A DNA stretch of 64,000 nt from RPQJ01 sp963777725 (GTDB lineage Bacteria > Pseudomonadota > Gammaproteobacteria > Steroidobacterales > Steroidobacteraceae). This document shows positions 37,278-45,681 of the stretch, piece by piece (position 1 is the first letter of the stretch; every line of letters begins with the position of its first letter). The stretch lies in assembly GCA_963777725.1 (NCBI GenBank), contig CAVZRR010000020.1, forward strand, positions 450,728 to 514,727, given 5' to 3'. A program made the translations under genes and the position numbers. The notes under the pieces were generated by a model, which did not search any database, was not told the DNA's origin, and worked only from the letters and a program-made list of their open reading frames with translations.

Positions 37278-37601
37278 ATGACAGTCTCGCTCACCCAGTC
37301 CGCCGCCGATCGAGTCCGCAGCTTCCTGGAGGGCCGCGGGCGCGGTGTCGGGTTACGCCTCGGCGTCAAGAAGACGGGCTGCTCCGGCTTCGCCTACGTC
37401 GTCAACTATGCGGACGAGGTCGGCGCGGCCGACGTGGTGTTCGAGGATCGCGGCGTCCGCGTCATCGTCGATGCCGACAGCCTGCGCTACGTGGACGGCA
37501 CGGAGATCGACTTCGTGCGCCAGGGCCTCAACGAGGCCTTCAAGTTCCGCAACCCCAACGTGCGCGGCGAGTGTGGTTGCGGCGAGAGCTTCAACGTCTA
37601 A
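37278..37601 (+). CDS. iscA: A-type Fe-S cluster carrier (IscA family)
   Basis: 107 residues. The three ligand cysteines are present: KKTGCSGFAYVVNYADE and GECGCGESFNV at the C-terminus. It passes clusters from the scaffold to apo-proteins. ATG 37278 gives the standard N-terminus (MTVSLTQSAADRVRSFL). ErpA or SufA membership cannot be excluded; the location after iscS and the IscU-like gene favours IscA. Confidence 0.9.
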   Translation: MTVSLTQSAADRVRSFLEGRGRGVGLRLGVKKTGCSGFAYVVNYADEVGAADVVFEDRGVRVIVDADSLRYVDGTEIDFVRQGLNEAFKFRNPNVRGECGCGESFNV

Positions 37602-37624
37602 CTGCCCGTCGCGGCTGAATTTTA

Positions 37625-37653
37625 TTGGTTGCCGCAGCCGCGGCAGGTATACT
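37625..37653 (+). promoter_or_regulatory. Candidate promoter for ndk
   Basis: A TTGGTT -35-like box is separated by exactly 17 bases from TATACT. The transcript would have a leader of about 105 bases that contains a strong hairpin (GACCCGCGC pairing with GCGCGGGTC, near 37686-37706). Confidence 0.45.
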
Positions 37654-37766
37654 TAGCAGTTCGGTTTTCGAGGTCGGCCCCGCCCGGACCCGCGCTCGCG
37701 CGGGTCTCGAATATTGGGGCTCCGTTTCACGAGCACCGGGGCTGTCGCCCCGTCGAGAGGATCCGC

Positions 37767-38192
37767 ATGGCCGTCGAACGCACTCTGTCCATCGTCAAGC
37801 CCGATGGCGTCCGCAAGAACGTCATCGGCGAGGTCTACCGCCGCTTCGAGCAGGCGGGCTTGAAGATCGTCGCTGCCCGCATGATGAAGCTGTCGCAGGC
37901 GCAGGCCGAGGGCTTCTACGCCGTGCACCGCGAGCGACCGTTCTTCAAGGACCTCGTCTCGTACATGACTTCCGGCCCGGTGATCGTGCAGGTGCTCGAG
38001 GGCGACAACGCCGTCGCGAAGCACCGCGAGATCATGGGCGCCACCGACCCGAAGAAGGCCGCGCCGGGCACGATCCGCGCCGACCTCGCCGAGAGCATCG
38101 AGCAGAACGTCGTGCACGGCTCGGACAGCCTCGAGAATGCGGCGCGCGAAATCGGCTACTTCTTCGCCGAGACGGAGCTCTGCCCGCGCTGA
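37767..38192 (+). CDS. ndk: Nucleoside-diphosphate kinase
   Basis: Balances nucleoside triphosphate pools. 141 residues. SIVKPDGVRKNVIGEV and the phospho-His motif NVVHGSDSLENA are intact. ATG 37767 follows GAGAGG. It begins the run rlmN-pilW-rodZ-hisS-yfgM-bamB-der, conserved in gammaproteobacteria. Confidence 0.97.
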   Translation: MAVERTLSIVKPDGVRKNVIGEVYRRFEQAGLKIVAARMMKLSQAQAEGFYAVHRERPFFKDLVSYMTSGPVIVQVLEGDNAVAKHREIMGATDPKKAAPGTIRADLAESIEQNVVHGSDSLENAAREIGYFFAETELCPR

Positions 38193-38231
38193 GCCGGGGA
38201 ACCTGGCGCGCGCTCGCGGTCCAAACGAGTC

Positions 38232-39347
38232 ATGGGTGAACTCTCCACACCGAAGGTGAACCTGCTCGGCCTGACGCGCGCCGGCATGGAGGAGTTCGTG
38301 CTCGGCATGGGCGAGAAGCCCTTCCGCGCGCGCCAGCTGATGAAGTGGATCTATCGGCGGGCGGTCGGCGACTTCGAGTCGATGACCGATCTCGGCAAGG
38401 ACTTCCGCCAGCGCCTCGCCGCGGTGGCGGAGATTCGTGCACCGGAGGTGATCCTCTCGCAGGCGTCCGCGGACGGCACGCGCAAGTGGCTGCTGCGCTT
38501 CGAGAGCGGCCAGGCGATCGAGATGGTGTTCATCCCGGAGCCGGGCCGCGGCACGCTCTGCATCTCGAGCCAGGTCGGCTGCACGATGGACTGCACGTTC
38601 TGCTCCACGGCGCAGCAGGGCTTCAATCGCAACCTCGAGACCGCGGAGATCGTGGGCCAGGTCTGGCTCGCGAACCGCGAGCTCGGCTACTCGCCCGACG
38701 GCGACCGCGTGATCACCAACGTCGTGTTCATGGGCATGGGCGAGCCGCTTGCGAACTATCGCAACGTGGTGCCCGCCGCCGAGGTCATGATGGACGACAT
38801 CGGCCTCGACCTGTCGCGCCGGCGCGTCACGATCAGCACCTCCGGCCTGGTGCCGCAGATGATCCGGATCGCCGACGAAACCAATGTGGCACTCGCCGTC
38901 TCGCTGCACGCGCCCAATGACGAGTTGCGCAGCGAGCTCGTGCCGATCAACCGCCGGCATCCGATCGCAGAGCTGCTCGACGCGTGCTGGCACTACGTCG
39001 AGAAGCAGAATGCCCGCAACGTGACTTTCGAATACGTCATGCTCGACGGCGTCAACGACAAGCCTGCGCACGCGCGCGAGCTCGTGTCGTTGCTGCGGGG
39101 TCATCCCGCGAAGGTCAACCTGATCCCGTTCAACCCGTTCCCGGGCACCGTTTACCGTCGCTCCACGGAGGAGGCTATCGTGCGCTTCCGAGACATCCTG
39201 CTGAAGGGCGGCGTGATCGCCACGATCCGCCGCACCCGCGGTGACGACATCGATGCGGCCTGCGGCCAGCTCGTCGGCCGGGTCAACGACCGCACCACGA
39301 CCCGCCTCGGCCAGAAGGTCATCTCGATTGCGGTGGCGCAGCCATGA
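38232..39347 (+). CDS. rlmN: Dual-specificity rRNA/tRNA adenine-C2 methyltransferase RlmN
   Basis: A radical-SAM enzyme that methylates A2503 of 23S rRNA and A37 of tRNAs. 371 residues. The cluster motif is SSQVGCTMDCTFCSTAQQGF; the GMGEP motif follows (VFMGMGEPLANY), and the methyl-carrying Cys lies near the C-terminus (DIDAACGQLVGR). The stop overlaps pilW by 4 bases. Confidence 0.97.
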   Translation: MGELSTPKVNLLGLTRAGMEEFVLGMGEKPFRARQLMKWIYRRAVGDFESMTDLGKDFRQRLAAVAEIRAPEVILSQASADGTRKWLLRFESGQAIEMVFIPEPGRGTLCISSQVGCTMDCTFCSTAQQGFNRNLETAEIVGQVWLANRELGYSPDGDRVITNVVFMGMGEPLANYRNVVPAAEVMMDDIGLDLSRRRVTISTSGLVPQMIRIADETNVALAVSLHAPNDELRSELVPINRRHPIAELLDACWHYVEKQNARNVTFEYVMLDGVNDKPAHARELVSLLRGHPAKVNLIPFNPFPGTVYRRSTEEAIVRFRDILLKGGVIATIRRTRGDDIDAACGQLVGRVNDRTTTRLGQKVISIAVAQP

Positions 39348-40118
39348 GCGCCCGAGCCCTGTGCAGCCTCCTGCGTCCTCGTGCTGATCGCCGTGGCCCA
39401 GCCCGCGCAGGCGCAGGAATCGGCACCGATGACGCGCGAAAAGCGCGAGCAGGCGGCCCGGATCAATGCGGAGCTGGCGATCACCTACATGAAGCAGGGC
39501 AACCTGCAGGCGGCGCGCGACAAGATCGACCGCGCGCTGAAGCAGAACCCGCGCACGGCGGATACGCAGATGGCGGCTGGCTTCGTCTACGATCGCCTCG
39601 GCCAGGACAAGAAGGCGGCCGGACATTTCGAGCAGGCGGTCAAGCTCGCCACCGACAATCCGGACGTGCTCAACAACGCCGCGGTCTACATGTGCCGCAA
39701 GGGCGACAAGAAGCGCGGCGAGGCCTATTTCCTGCAGGCGGCCGCCAGCCCGCTGTACAAGACGCCCGAGGTCGCGTACCTGAACGCCGGGCAGTGCGCC
39801 CGGGCGGACGGTCGACTGAAGGAAGCGGAGCAGTACTTTCGCCAGTCGCTGGCGATCAAGCCGGAAATGCCGGAGCCGCTGCTGCAGTTGGCCGACGTGC
39901 TGCACCACTCGGGGAGCAACCTGCAGGCGCGCGCGTTCCTGCAGCGCTATACCGCGGTCGCGCCGCCGACGGCCAGCGTGCTGTGGCTCGGCTACCGGAT
40001 CGAGACCGCGCTCGGCGATGCCTCCGCGGCGCAGGAGTACGGGCGCCGGCTCAAGGCTGATTTCGCCGTCTCCACCGAGACCGGCCTGCTGCTCGATGCG
40101 GAGAAGGCCAGGCCGTGA
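39344..40118 (+). CDS. pilW: Type IV pilus biogenesis TPR protein PilW/PilF (frameshifted start)
   Basis: A tetratricopeptide protein needed for assembly of the pilus secretin. TPR units cover about residues 40-240 (ELAITYMKQGNLQAARDKID, AAGFVYDRLGQDKKAAGHFE, EAEQYFRQSLAIKPEMPEPL). ATG 39344 overlaps the rlmN stop, but the signal peptide is broken by a net +1 base near 39370; the hydrophobic part VLVLIAVAQPAQAQ lies in the second frame. GTG 39381 could serve as an alternative start but would lose the signal peptide. No lipobox cysteine is clear. Confidence 0.82.
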
Positions 40119-40972
40119 CCGACCTCGACGCAGGCGAATCGGGGACAACGGGCCCGGGCGCCGCATTGCGGCTGGCCCGGGAACAGCTCGGCCTGTCCCA
40201 GCAACAGGCGGCCGAGCAACTGACGCTCGACGTCAGCGTGATCACGGCGCTCGACGCCGACGACTTCGCCACGCTCGGTGCCGACGTCTTCGTCAAGGGC
40301 CACCTGCGCCGCTACGCAGCGCTGCTCGGCCTGCCGGCGGACGACGTGCTCGCGTCCTATGACCGTTCCAAGGCTCACCTCGCGCCGCCGTCGCTGATTC
40401 CTCGCGCGCGCATCGAAATGATGCCGGAGCGCAGCCAGGTGAACTGGGGATGGGTGGTCGGCGGTGCGGCGCTGCTGTTGTTCGCGGCCGGACTCGTGGC
40501 CTACCTGTCCGAGTACGGTTTCAGCCTGCCCGGCCGTTCCGGTGCCGGGATGGACGTCGTGGCCGCTGCAGGTCCAGAGGCGGACGACTCACCGGCGCTG
40601 GCCCCAGCGGACGCCGCGCCGGACGCGACGCAGGCACCGGGCGCCGGGCCGCTGCCCGAAGGCCAGGACGGTTCGACGGCCGAGATCGGACCGGCACCGC
40701 CGTTACCCGCCGGACACGTGAGCTTGAGCGTCTCGTTCGCAGCCGATTCCTGGGCGGAAATCTACGACGGCTCCGGCAAGGCCGTGCTGTACGACCTCGG
40801 CAAGGCGGGCAGTCGGCGCACGATTGCCGCCGCGGCCCCGCTCAGCGTCACGTTCGGCAACGCGCCGGCGGTCACGCTGGCGGTGAACGGGCGGGCGGTT
40901 CCGCTGCCGCCGGTGCCGGCGGGCCAGACCGTGGCGCGGTTCAGCGTCGCGTCCGACGGGACGCTGCGCTGA
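40115..40972 (+). CDS. rodZ: Cytoskeleton protein RodZ
   Basis: 285 residues. The N-terminal helix-turn-helix (LRLAREQLGLSQQQAAEQLT) binds MreB in the cytoplasm. One membrane segment follows (WVVGGAALLLFAAGLVAYL, about 112-130). A Pro/Ala-rich linker and a C-terminal periplasmic beta domain (SLSVSFAADSWAEIYDG) end the protein. GTG 40115 overlaps the pilW stop. It helps set cell length and rod shape. Confidence 0.92.
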   Translation: MTDLDAGESGTTGPGAALRLAREQLGLSQQQAAEQLTLDVSVITALDADDFATLGADVFVKGHLRRYAALLGLPADDVLASYDRSKAHLAPPSLIPRARIEMMPERSQVNWGWVVGGAALLLFAAGLVAYLSEYGFSLPGRSGAGMDVVAAAGPEADDSPALAPADAAPDATQAPGAGPLPEGQDGSTAEIGPAPPLPAGHVSLSVSFAADSWAEIYDGSGKAVLYDLGKAGSRRTIAAAAPLSVTFGNAPAVTLAVNGRAVPLPPVPAGQTVARFSVASDGTLR

Positions 40973-40991
40973 GCGCGGTGGCGGCGACACC

Positions 40992-42284
40992 ATGAGCGAG
41001 ATCATCCAGGCCGTGCGCGGCATGAACGACGTGTTGCCGGCCGAGTCGGCGGCGTGGCAAGCGCTCGAGCGCGCGGCCCGCGAGACCTTCGCGGAATACG
41101 GCTATCGCGAGATCCGCGTGCCGTTGCTCGAGCGCACCGAGCTCTTCAAGCGCTCGATCGGCGAGCTGACGGACATCGTCGAGAAGGAGATGTACACGTT
41201 CGACGACCGCGGCGGCGAATCGCTGACGCTGCGGCCGGAAGCGACGGCAGGCATCGTCCGCGCCTCGATCACGAACGGGTTGCTGCACAACCAGCGGCAG
41301 AAAGTCTGGTGCATGGGACCGATGTTCCGCTACGAGCGCCCGCAGAAGGGCCGCTACCGGCAGTTCCACCAGATCGACGTCGAGGCGCTGGGATTCCCCG
41401 GGCCCGACGTGGACGCCGAGCTGATCATGATGTCGGCGCGGTTGTGGCGGCGCCTGGGCCTGCGCGGACTGGTGCTGAACCTGAACTCGCTCGGCACGCC
41501 GGAGTCGCGCAAGGTCTATCGCGCGCACCTGGTCGAGTATTTCCGCAGCCACCAGACGGCGCTCGACGCGGACAGCTTGCGCCGGCTCGACGGCAACCCG
41601 ATGCGGATCCTCGACAGCAAGAATCCTGCGTTGCGCGAGGTCGTGGCCGGCGCGCCGCTGATCACGGACCACCTCGACCCGGAGTCGAGCGAGCATTTCG
41701 CCGAGTTGCGCCGGCAACTCGACGCCGCCGGCATCCCGTGCGTCGTCAATCCCCGCCTGGTGCGCGGCCTCGATTACTATTCGCGCACGGTGTTCGAGTG
41801 GGTCACGACCGACCTCGGAGCCCAGGACGCCGTATGCTCGGGCGGCCGCTATGACGGCCTGGTGGCGCAGCTCGGTGGCGACCCCGTGCCGGCCATCGGC
41901 TGGGCCCTCGGCGAGGAGCGCATCGTCGAGCTGATGCGCCTGCAGGGGCTGGCCGGGGATGGCGCGGCCCCCGACGTGTACCTGGTGCTCGCGGGGCCGG
42001 CCGCGGAAGCGGCGGGGTTGCCGCTCGCAGAATCGCTGCGCGACGCGGTGCCCGGCCTCAGGATCGAGACGAACTGCGGCGGCGGCAGCTTCAAGTCGCA
42101 GCTCAAGCGAGCGGATCGCAGCGGCGCGCGTTGCGCGATCATCGTCGGGGATGACGAGGTTGCGCGCCAGGTGGCGACGCTGAAGCTGCTGCGCGAGGAG
42201 GCGGGCCAGAAGCAGGTGCCGCTGGCCGGGCTTGCGGCCGAGCTGGCGCCGCTGACGGCCGCCCGCGGCGGCAGACAGGAATAA
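40992..42284 (+). CDS. hisS: Histidyl-tRNA synthetase
   Basis: 430 residues, class II. Motif 2 region: LTLRPEATAGIVRASI, then MGPMFRYERPQKGRYRQFHQ. The histidine-specific motif LVRGLDYYSRTVFEW is present. The C-terminal anticodon domain ends at RGGRQE. The gene follows rodZ by 19 bases. Confidence 0.98.
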   Translation: MSEIIQAVRGMNDVLPAESAAWQALERAARETFAEYGYREIRVPLLERTELFKRSIGELTDIVEKEMYTFDDRGGESLTLRPEATAGIVRASITNGLLHNQRQKVWCMGPMFRYERPQKGRYRQFHQIDVEALGFPGPDVDAELIMMSARLWRRLGLRGLVLNLNSLGTPESRKVYRAHLVEYFRSHQTALDADSLRRLDGNPMRILDSKNPALREVVAGAPLITDHLDPESSEHFAELRRQLDAAGIPCVVNPRLVRGLDYYSRTVFEWVTTDLGAQDAVCSGGRYDGLVAQLGGDPVPAIGWALGEERIVELMRLQGLAGDGAAPDVYLVLAGPAAEAAGLPLAESLRDAVPGLRIETNCGGGSFKSQLKRADRSGARCAIIVGDDEVARQVATLKLLREEAGQKQVPLAGLAAELAPLTAARGGRQE

Positions 42285-42325
42285 TCACCGCCGGGCGCGC
42301 GCCCGGCACGACGGAGTTGCGAGAC

Positions 42326-43021
42326 GTGGAAGACCTGACAGACAACGAACGCGAAGAACAGATCCGCCGCTGGTGGAGCGACAACTGGGCGTGGATCATC
42401 GGCGGCGTCGCGCTCGGCCTGGCGCTGCTCGCAGGGTGGCAGTACTGGCAACGCTACCAGGCGCAGACCGGCGAGCAGGACGCGCGCAGTTACCGCGCGG
42501 TCATCGAGTCGCTGTCGCGCGACCAGCGGGACGAGGCGGTGAAGCAGGCGGCCGAGCTGCGCGAGCGGCGGCCGGCCTCCGCGTATGCCGACCAGGCCGA
42601 ACTCGCGCTGGCGCGGGCCGCGATCGACCGGCGGGAATTTGACGAGGCGACGCGGCTGCTCAAGGGCATCGCGGATCGCTCGAAGGACGCCGAACTGCGG
42701 CGGGTCGCGCAGACGCGCCACGCGCGCGTGCTGGTCGAGCAGGGCAAGCACGACGAGGCGATTGCACTGCTCGATCCGGCGCAGGCTGGGGCGTTCGCCG
42801 CGTTGTTCCACGACATTCGTGGCGATGCGTATGCGGCCAAGGGCGATGCCGCGTCTGCAAAGCGCGAGTTCGAAGCTGCACTCGCGGCGGGCGACGAAGC
42901 TCCCGGCGTCGATCGCGCGTTCATCGAGTTGAAGCGCGACGCGACGCCGCTCGCGGTCGCCGCTGCGCCAGTCGCGCCGGCCGCTCCGGAAACGCCGGCC
43001 GCGGAGGCGAGCGGCCAATGA
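42326..43021 (+). CDS. yfgM: YfgM-family ancillary translocon protein
   Basis: 231 residues. A short cytoplasmic start (EDLTDNEREEQIRRWWSDNW), one membrane helix (AWIIGGVALGLALLAGWQYW) and a periplasmic TPR-like domain. It binds SecYEG and periplasmic chaperones in E. coli. GTG 42326 is preferred to TTG 42317 because GGAG then lies at the right distance. The C-terminus is Ala/Pro-rich. It overlaps bamB by 4 bases. Confidence 0.9.
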   Translation: MEDLTDNEREEQIRRWWSDNWAWIIGGVALGLALLAGWQYWQRYQAQTGEQDARSYRAVIESLSRDQRDEAVKQAAELRERRPASAYADQAELALARAAIDRREFDEATRLLKGIADRSKDAELRRVAQTRHARVLVEQGKHDEAIALLDPAQAGAFAALFHDIRGDAYAAKGDAASAKREFEAALAAGDEAPGVDRAFIELKRDATPLAVAAAPVAPAAPETPAAEASGQ

Positions 43022-44172
43022 CACGCCGACCCGCGCTGGCCCTGCTCGCGGCACTGGCCCTGCTGGCCGGCTGCGACAAGGACAAGGACGTCGATCCACC
43101 GGCCGAGCTCGTCGACCTGAAGCAGGTCCTGCCCGTGCAGCGGCTCTGGTCCACGGGCGTCGGCGGCGGCGGCGAGGATTTGCGTCTCGCGCTCGGCCTC
43201 GCCGAGCACGACGGCGTCATCTTCGCGGCGGCACGGGACGGCAAGGTGCAGGCCCTCGATCCGGGCAATGGCCGCAATCGCTGGCAGGTGGACTTGAAGG
43301 TCGACTTGTCCGCGGGTCCCGGCGCGGGCGAAGGACTGGTCGCCGTCGGCTCGCCCGCCGGCATGCTGTTTGCGCTCGACGCGGCCACCGGTCAGCAGCG
43401 CTGGAAGATCCAGGCGGGTGGAGAAGTCCTCGCGCCGCCGCTCGTCGCGGCAGGGCGCGTCGTCGTGCGGCTCGTCGACGGGCGCATGCGGGCCTTCGCC
43501 ACCGCGGACGGCAAGGAAGTCTGGATGGCCGAGGACCAGGTGCCGCGGCTGTCGCTGCGCGGCACCTCCGCACCCGTGCAGGCCGGCGATGCGGTGATCG
43601 CCGGATTCGATTCCGGCAAGGTGATGGCGGTCGGGCTCGCATCCGGCGACCTGCTCTGGCAGGCGCAGGTCAGCTCGGCGCGCGGACGCACCGAGCTCGA
43701 GCGTCTCGCGGACGTCGACGCCGCGGTGCGCGTCGCCGGCGACGATGTGTTTGCGGTGGGCTACCAGGGGCGCGTCGCGATGCTTGCGCGGGAGTCGGGG
43801 CAGATCTGGTGGGGTCGCGACCTGTCGAGCTACCGCGGTCTCGCGATCGACGACGACCAGATCTACGTGGCCACCTCGGAGGGCGACGTCGTCGCGTTGA
43901 GACGCCGCGACGGCAGCATCCTCTGGCAGCAGCAGGGCCTGCGGCGCCGCTCCACGGGTACGCCAGCCGTGGTCGGCTCCGCGGTGGTCGTCGGGGATTT
44001 CGACGGCTACCTGCACTGGCTCGATCGCAGCGACGGCCGGTTCGTGGCGCGCCAGCGCCCGGGTCGCGATCGCATCGCGGCGGCGCCGCTCGTGGTGGGC
44101 AATCGCGTCTACGTCATCGACGAGGGTGGCCAGATCGCGGCCTTCCAGAGCGGGGACGCGGCAGGCCGCTGA
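43018..44172 (+). CDS. bamB: Outer membrane assembly lipoprotein BamB
   Basis: 384 residues. The lipobox LLAGC places the lipidated Cys at 19. An eight-blade beta-propeller follows, with PQQ-like repeats such as VQALDPGNGRNRWQVDLKVD and RLVDGRMRAFATADGKEVWM. It is a component of the BAM complex that inserts outer-membrane proteins. der starts 2 bases after its stop. Confidence 0.96.
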   Translation: MTRRPALALLAALALLAGCDKDKDVDPPAELVDLKQVLPVQRLWSTGVGGGGEDLRLALGLAEHDGVIFAAARDGKVQALDPGNGRNRWQVDLKVDLSAGPGAGEGLVAVGSPAGMLFALDAATGQQRWKIQAGGEVLAPPLVAAGRVVVRLVDGRMRAFATADGKEVWMAEDQVPRLSLRGTSAPVQAGDAVIAGFDSGKVMAVGLASGDLLWQAQVSSARGRTELERLADVDAAVRVAGDDVFAVGYQGRVAMLARESGQIWWGRDLSSYRGLAIDDDQIYVATSEGDVVALRRRDGSILWQQQGLRRRSTGTPAVVGSAVVVGDFDGYLHWLDRSDGRFVARQRPGRDRIAAAPLVVGNRVYVIDEGGQIAAFQSGDAAGR

Positions 44173-44174
44173 CC

Positions 44175-45575
44175 GTGCTACCCGTCGTCGCGCTCGTCGG
44201 GCGTCCCAACGTCGGCAAATCCACGCTGTTCAACGTGCTCACGCGCACGCGTGACGCGCTGGTGGCCGACGTCCCGGGCCTGACCCGCGACCGCAAGTAC
44301 GGTTACGCGCGCACCGGCCCTCGCGGCTGCGTGGTCGTGGATACCGGCGGGCTCGTCGAAACCGTCCACGGCGTCGAGCGCCTGATGGCCGAGCAGACCC
44401 TCAAGGCCATCGCGGAGGCCGATCGGGTGCTGCTGGTCGTCGACGCGCGCGAAGGCTGCACGCCGTCCGACCTTCACGTCGCCGATCTCGTGCGTCGCAG
44501 CGGCAAGTCGGTCGTCGTAGTCGCCAACAAGTCCGAGGGGCTCGATCCGGAGATCGCGAGCGCCGACTTCCACCAGCTCGGCTTCGGCGAGCCGGTGCCG
44601 ATCTCGGCGACCCACGTCGAGGGCGTCGTGACGCTGATGGAGCGCGCGCTCGAGGGCTTTCCGCTCGCGGAGCCCGGCGATGAACAGACCGGTGACGACG
44701 GCGAGATCCGCGTCGCGGTGGTGGGCCGGCCGAACGTCGGCAAGTCCACGTTGATCAACCGGCTGCTCGGCGAGGAACGGCTCGTCACGTTCGACGAACC
44801 GGGCACGACTCGCGACGCCGTGCACGTCCCCTTCGAGCGCGACGGCCAGCGCTACACGTTGATCGACACGGCCGGCGTGCGGCGGCGCGCGCGCGTCAGC
44901 GAGGCGATCGAGAAGTTCAGCATCGTCAAGACGCTGCAGGCGATCGAGGAGGCGAACGTCGTGATCGCGGTGCTCGATGCCCAGGACACGGTGGCCGAGC
45001 AGGACGCCAGCCTGCTCGGGCTCATCATCGAGCAGGGCCGGGCGCTGGTGATCGCGGTCAACAAGTGGGATGGCATCGAGCAGAGCCAGCGCACGGCCAT
45101 TCGCGACGGACTCGACCTGCGTCTCGATTTCGTGACCTTCGCGCCGGTGCACTTCATCTCGGCCCGCCACGGCACCGGCGTCGGCGACCTGATGGGCGCC
45201 GTGCGCTCGGCGTACAAGGCGGCCATGCGCGAATTGCCGACCAAGGACCTGACGCGCGCCCTCGAGCAGGCGGTGGCGATCCACCAGCCGCCGCTGGTTC
45301 GCGGCCGGCGCATCAAGCTGCGGTACGCCCACCAGGGCGGACGCAACCCGCCGATCGTGGTCATCCACGGCAACCAGACGCAGCACGTTCCGGCGGCCTA
45401 TCGGCGCTTCCTGGAAGGGCATTTCCGCGAGGTGTTCCGGCTCAAGGGCACGCCGATGCGCATCGAGTTCCGCACCGACGCCAACCCCTTCGCCGGCCGC
45501 CGCAACGTGCTGACGCCCCGGCAGGTGAAGAAGCGCCAGCGACTGGTCCGGCGGGTCAAGGGCGGCAAGCGCTGA
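44175..45575 (+). CDS. der: Ribosome-assembly GTPase Der (EngA)
   Basis: 466 residues. Two GTPase domains in tandem: LVGRPNVGKSTLFNVLTRTR at the N-terminus and VVGRPNVGKSTLINRLLGEE near residue 185, each followed by its switch DxxG and NKxD motifs (VVANKSEG, VAVNKWDG). A C-terminal KH-like domain ends in RLVRRVKGGKR. It matures the 50S subunit. GTG 44175 gives the canonical N-terminus. Confidence 0.97.
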   Translation: MLPVVALVGRPNVGKSTLFNVLTRTRDALVADVPGLTRDRKYGYARTGPRGCVVVDTGGLVETVHGVERLMAEQTLKAIAEADRVLLVVDAREGCTPSDLHVADLVRRSGKSVVVVANKSEGLDPEIASADFHQLGFGEPVPISATHVEGVVTLMERALEGFPLAEPGDEQTGDDGEIRVAVVGRPNVGKSTLINRLLGEERLVTFDEPGTTRDAVHVPFERDGQRYTLIDTAGVRRRARVSEAIEKFSIVKTLQAIEEANVVIAVLDAQDTVAEQDASLLGLIIEQGRALVIAVNKWDGIEQSQRTAIRDGLDLRLDFVTFAPVHFISARHGTGVGDLMGAVRSAYKAAMRELPTKDLTRALEQAVAIHQPPLVRGRRIKLRYAHQGGRNPPIVVIHGNQTQHVPAAYRRFLEGHFREVFRLKGTPMRIEFRTDANPFAGRRNVLTPRQVKKRQRLVRRVKGGKR

Positions 45576-45669
45576 ATCTCGGGGCTTGCGTTGCAGCGGA
45601 TTCCGTCCGCTAATAACCATCGGTTCTGAGGGGCTATCCGCTGGCGCTTGTGCGGCGGGTCGGCCGGCA

Positions 45670-45675
45670 TAGACT
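45670..45675 (+). promoter_or_regulatory. Candidate -10 box for the metX-like gene
   Basis: TAGACT ends 6 bases before the ATG at 45682. No Shine-Dalgarno is present, consistent with a leaderless message. Confidence 0.35.
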
Positions 45676-45681
45676 GCAGGC

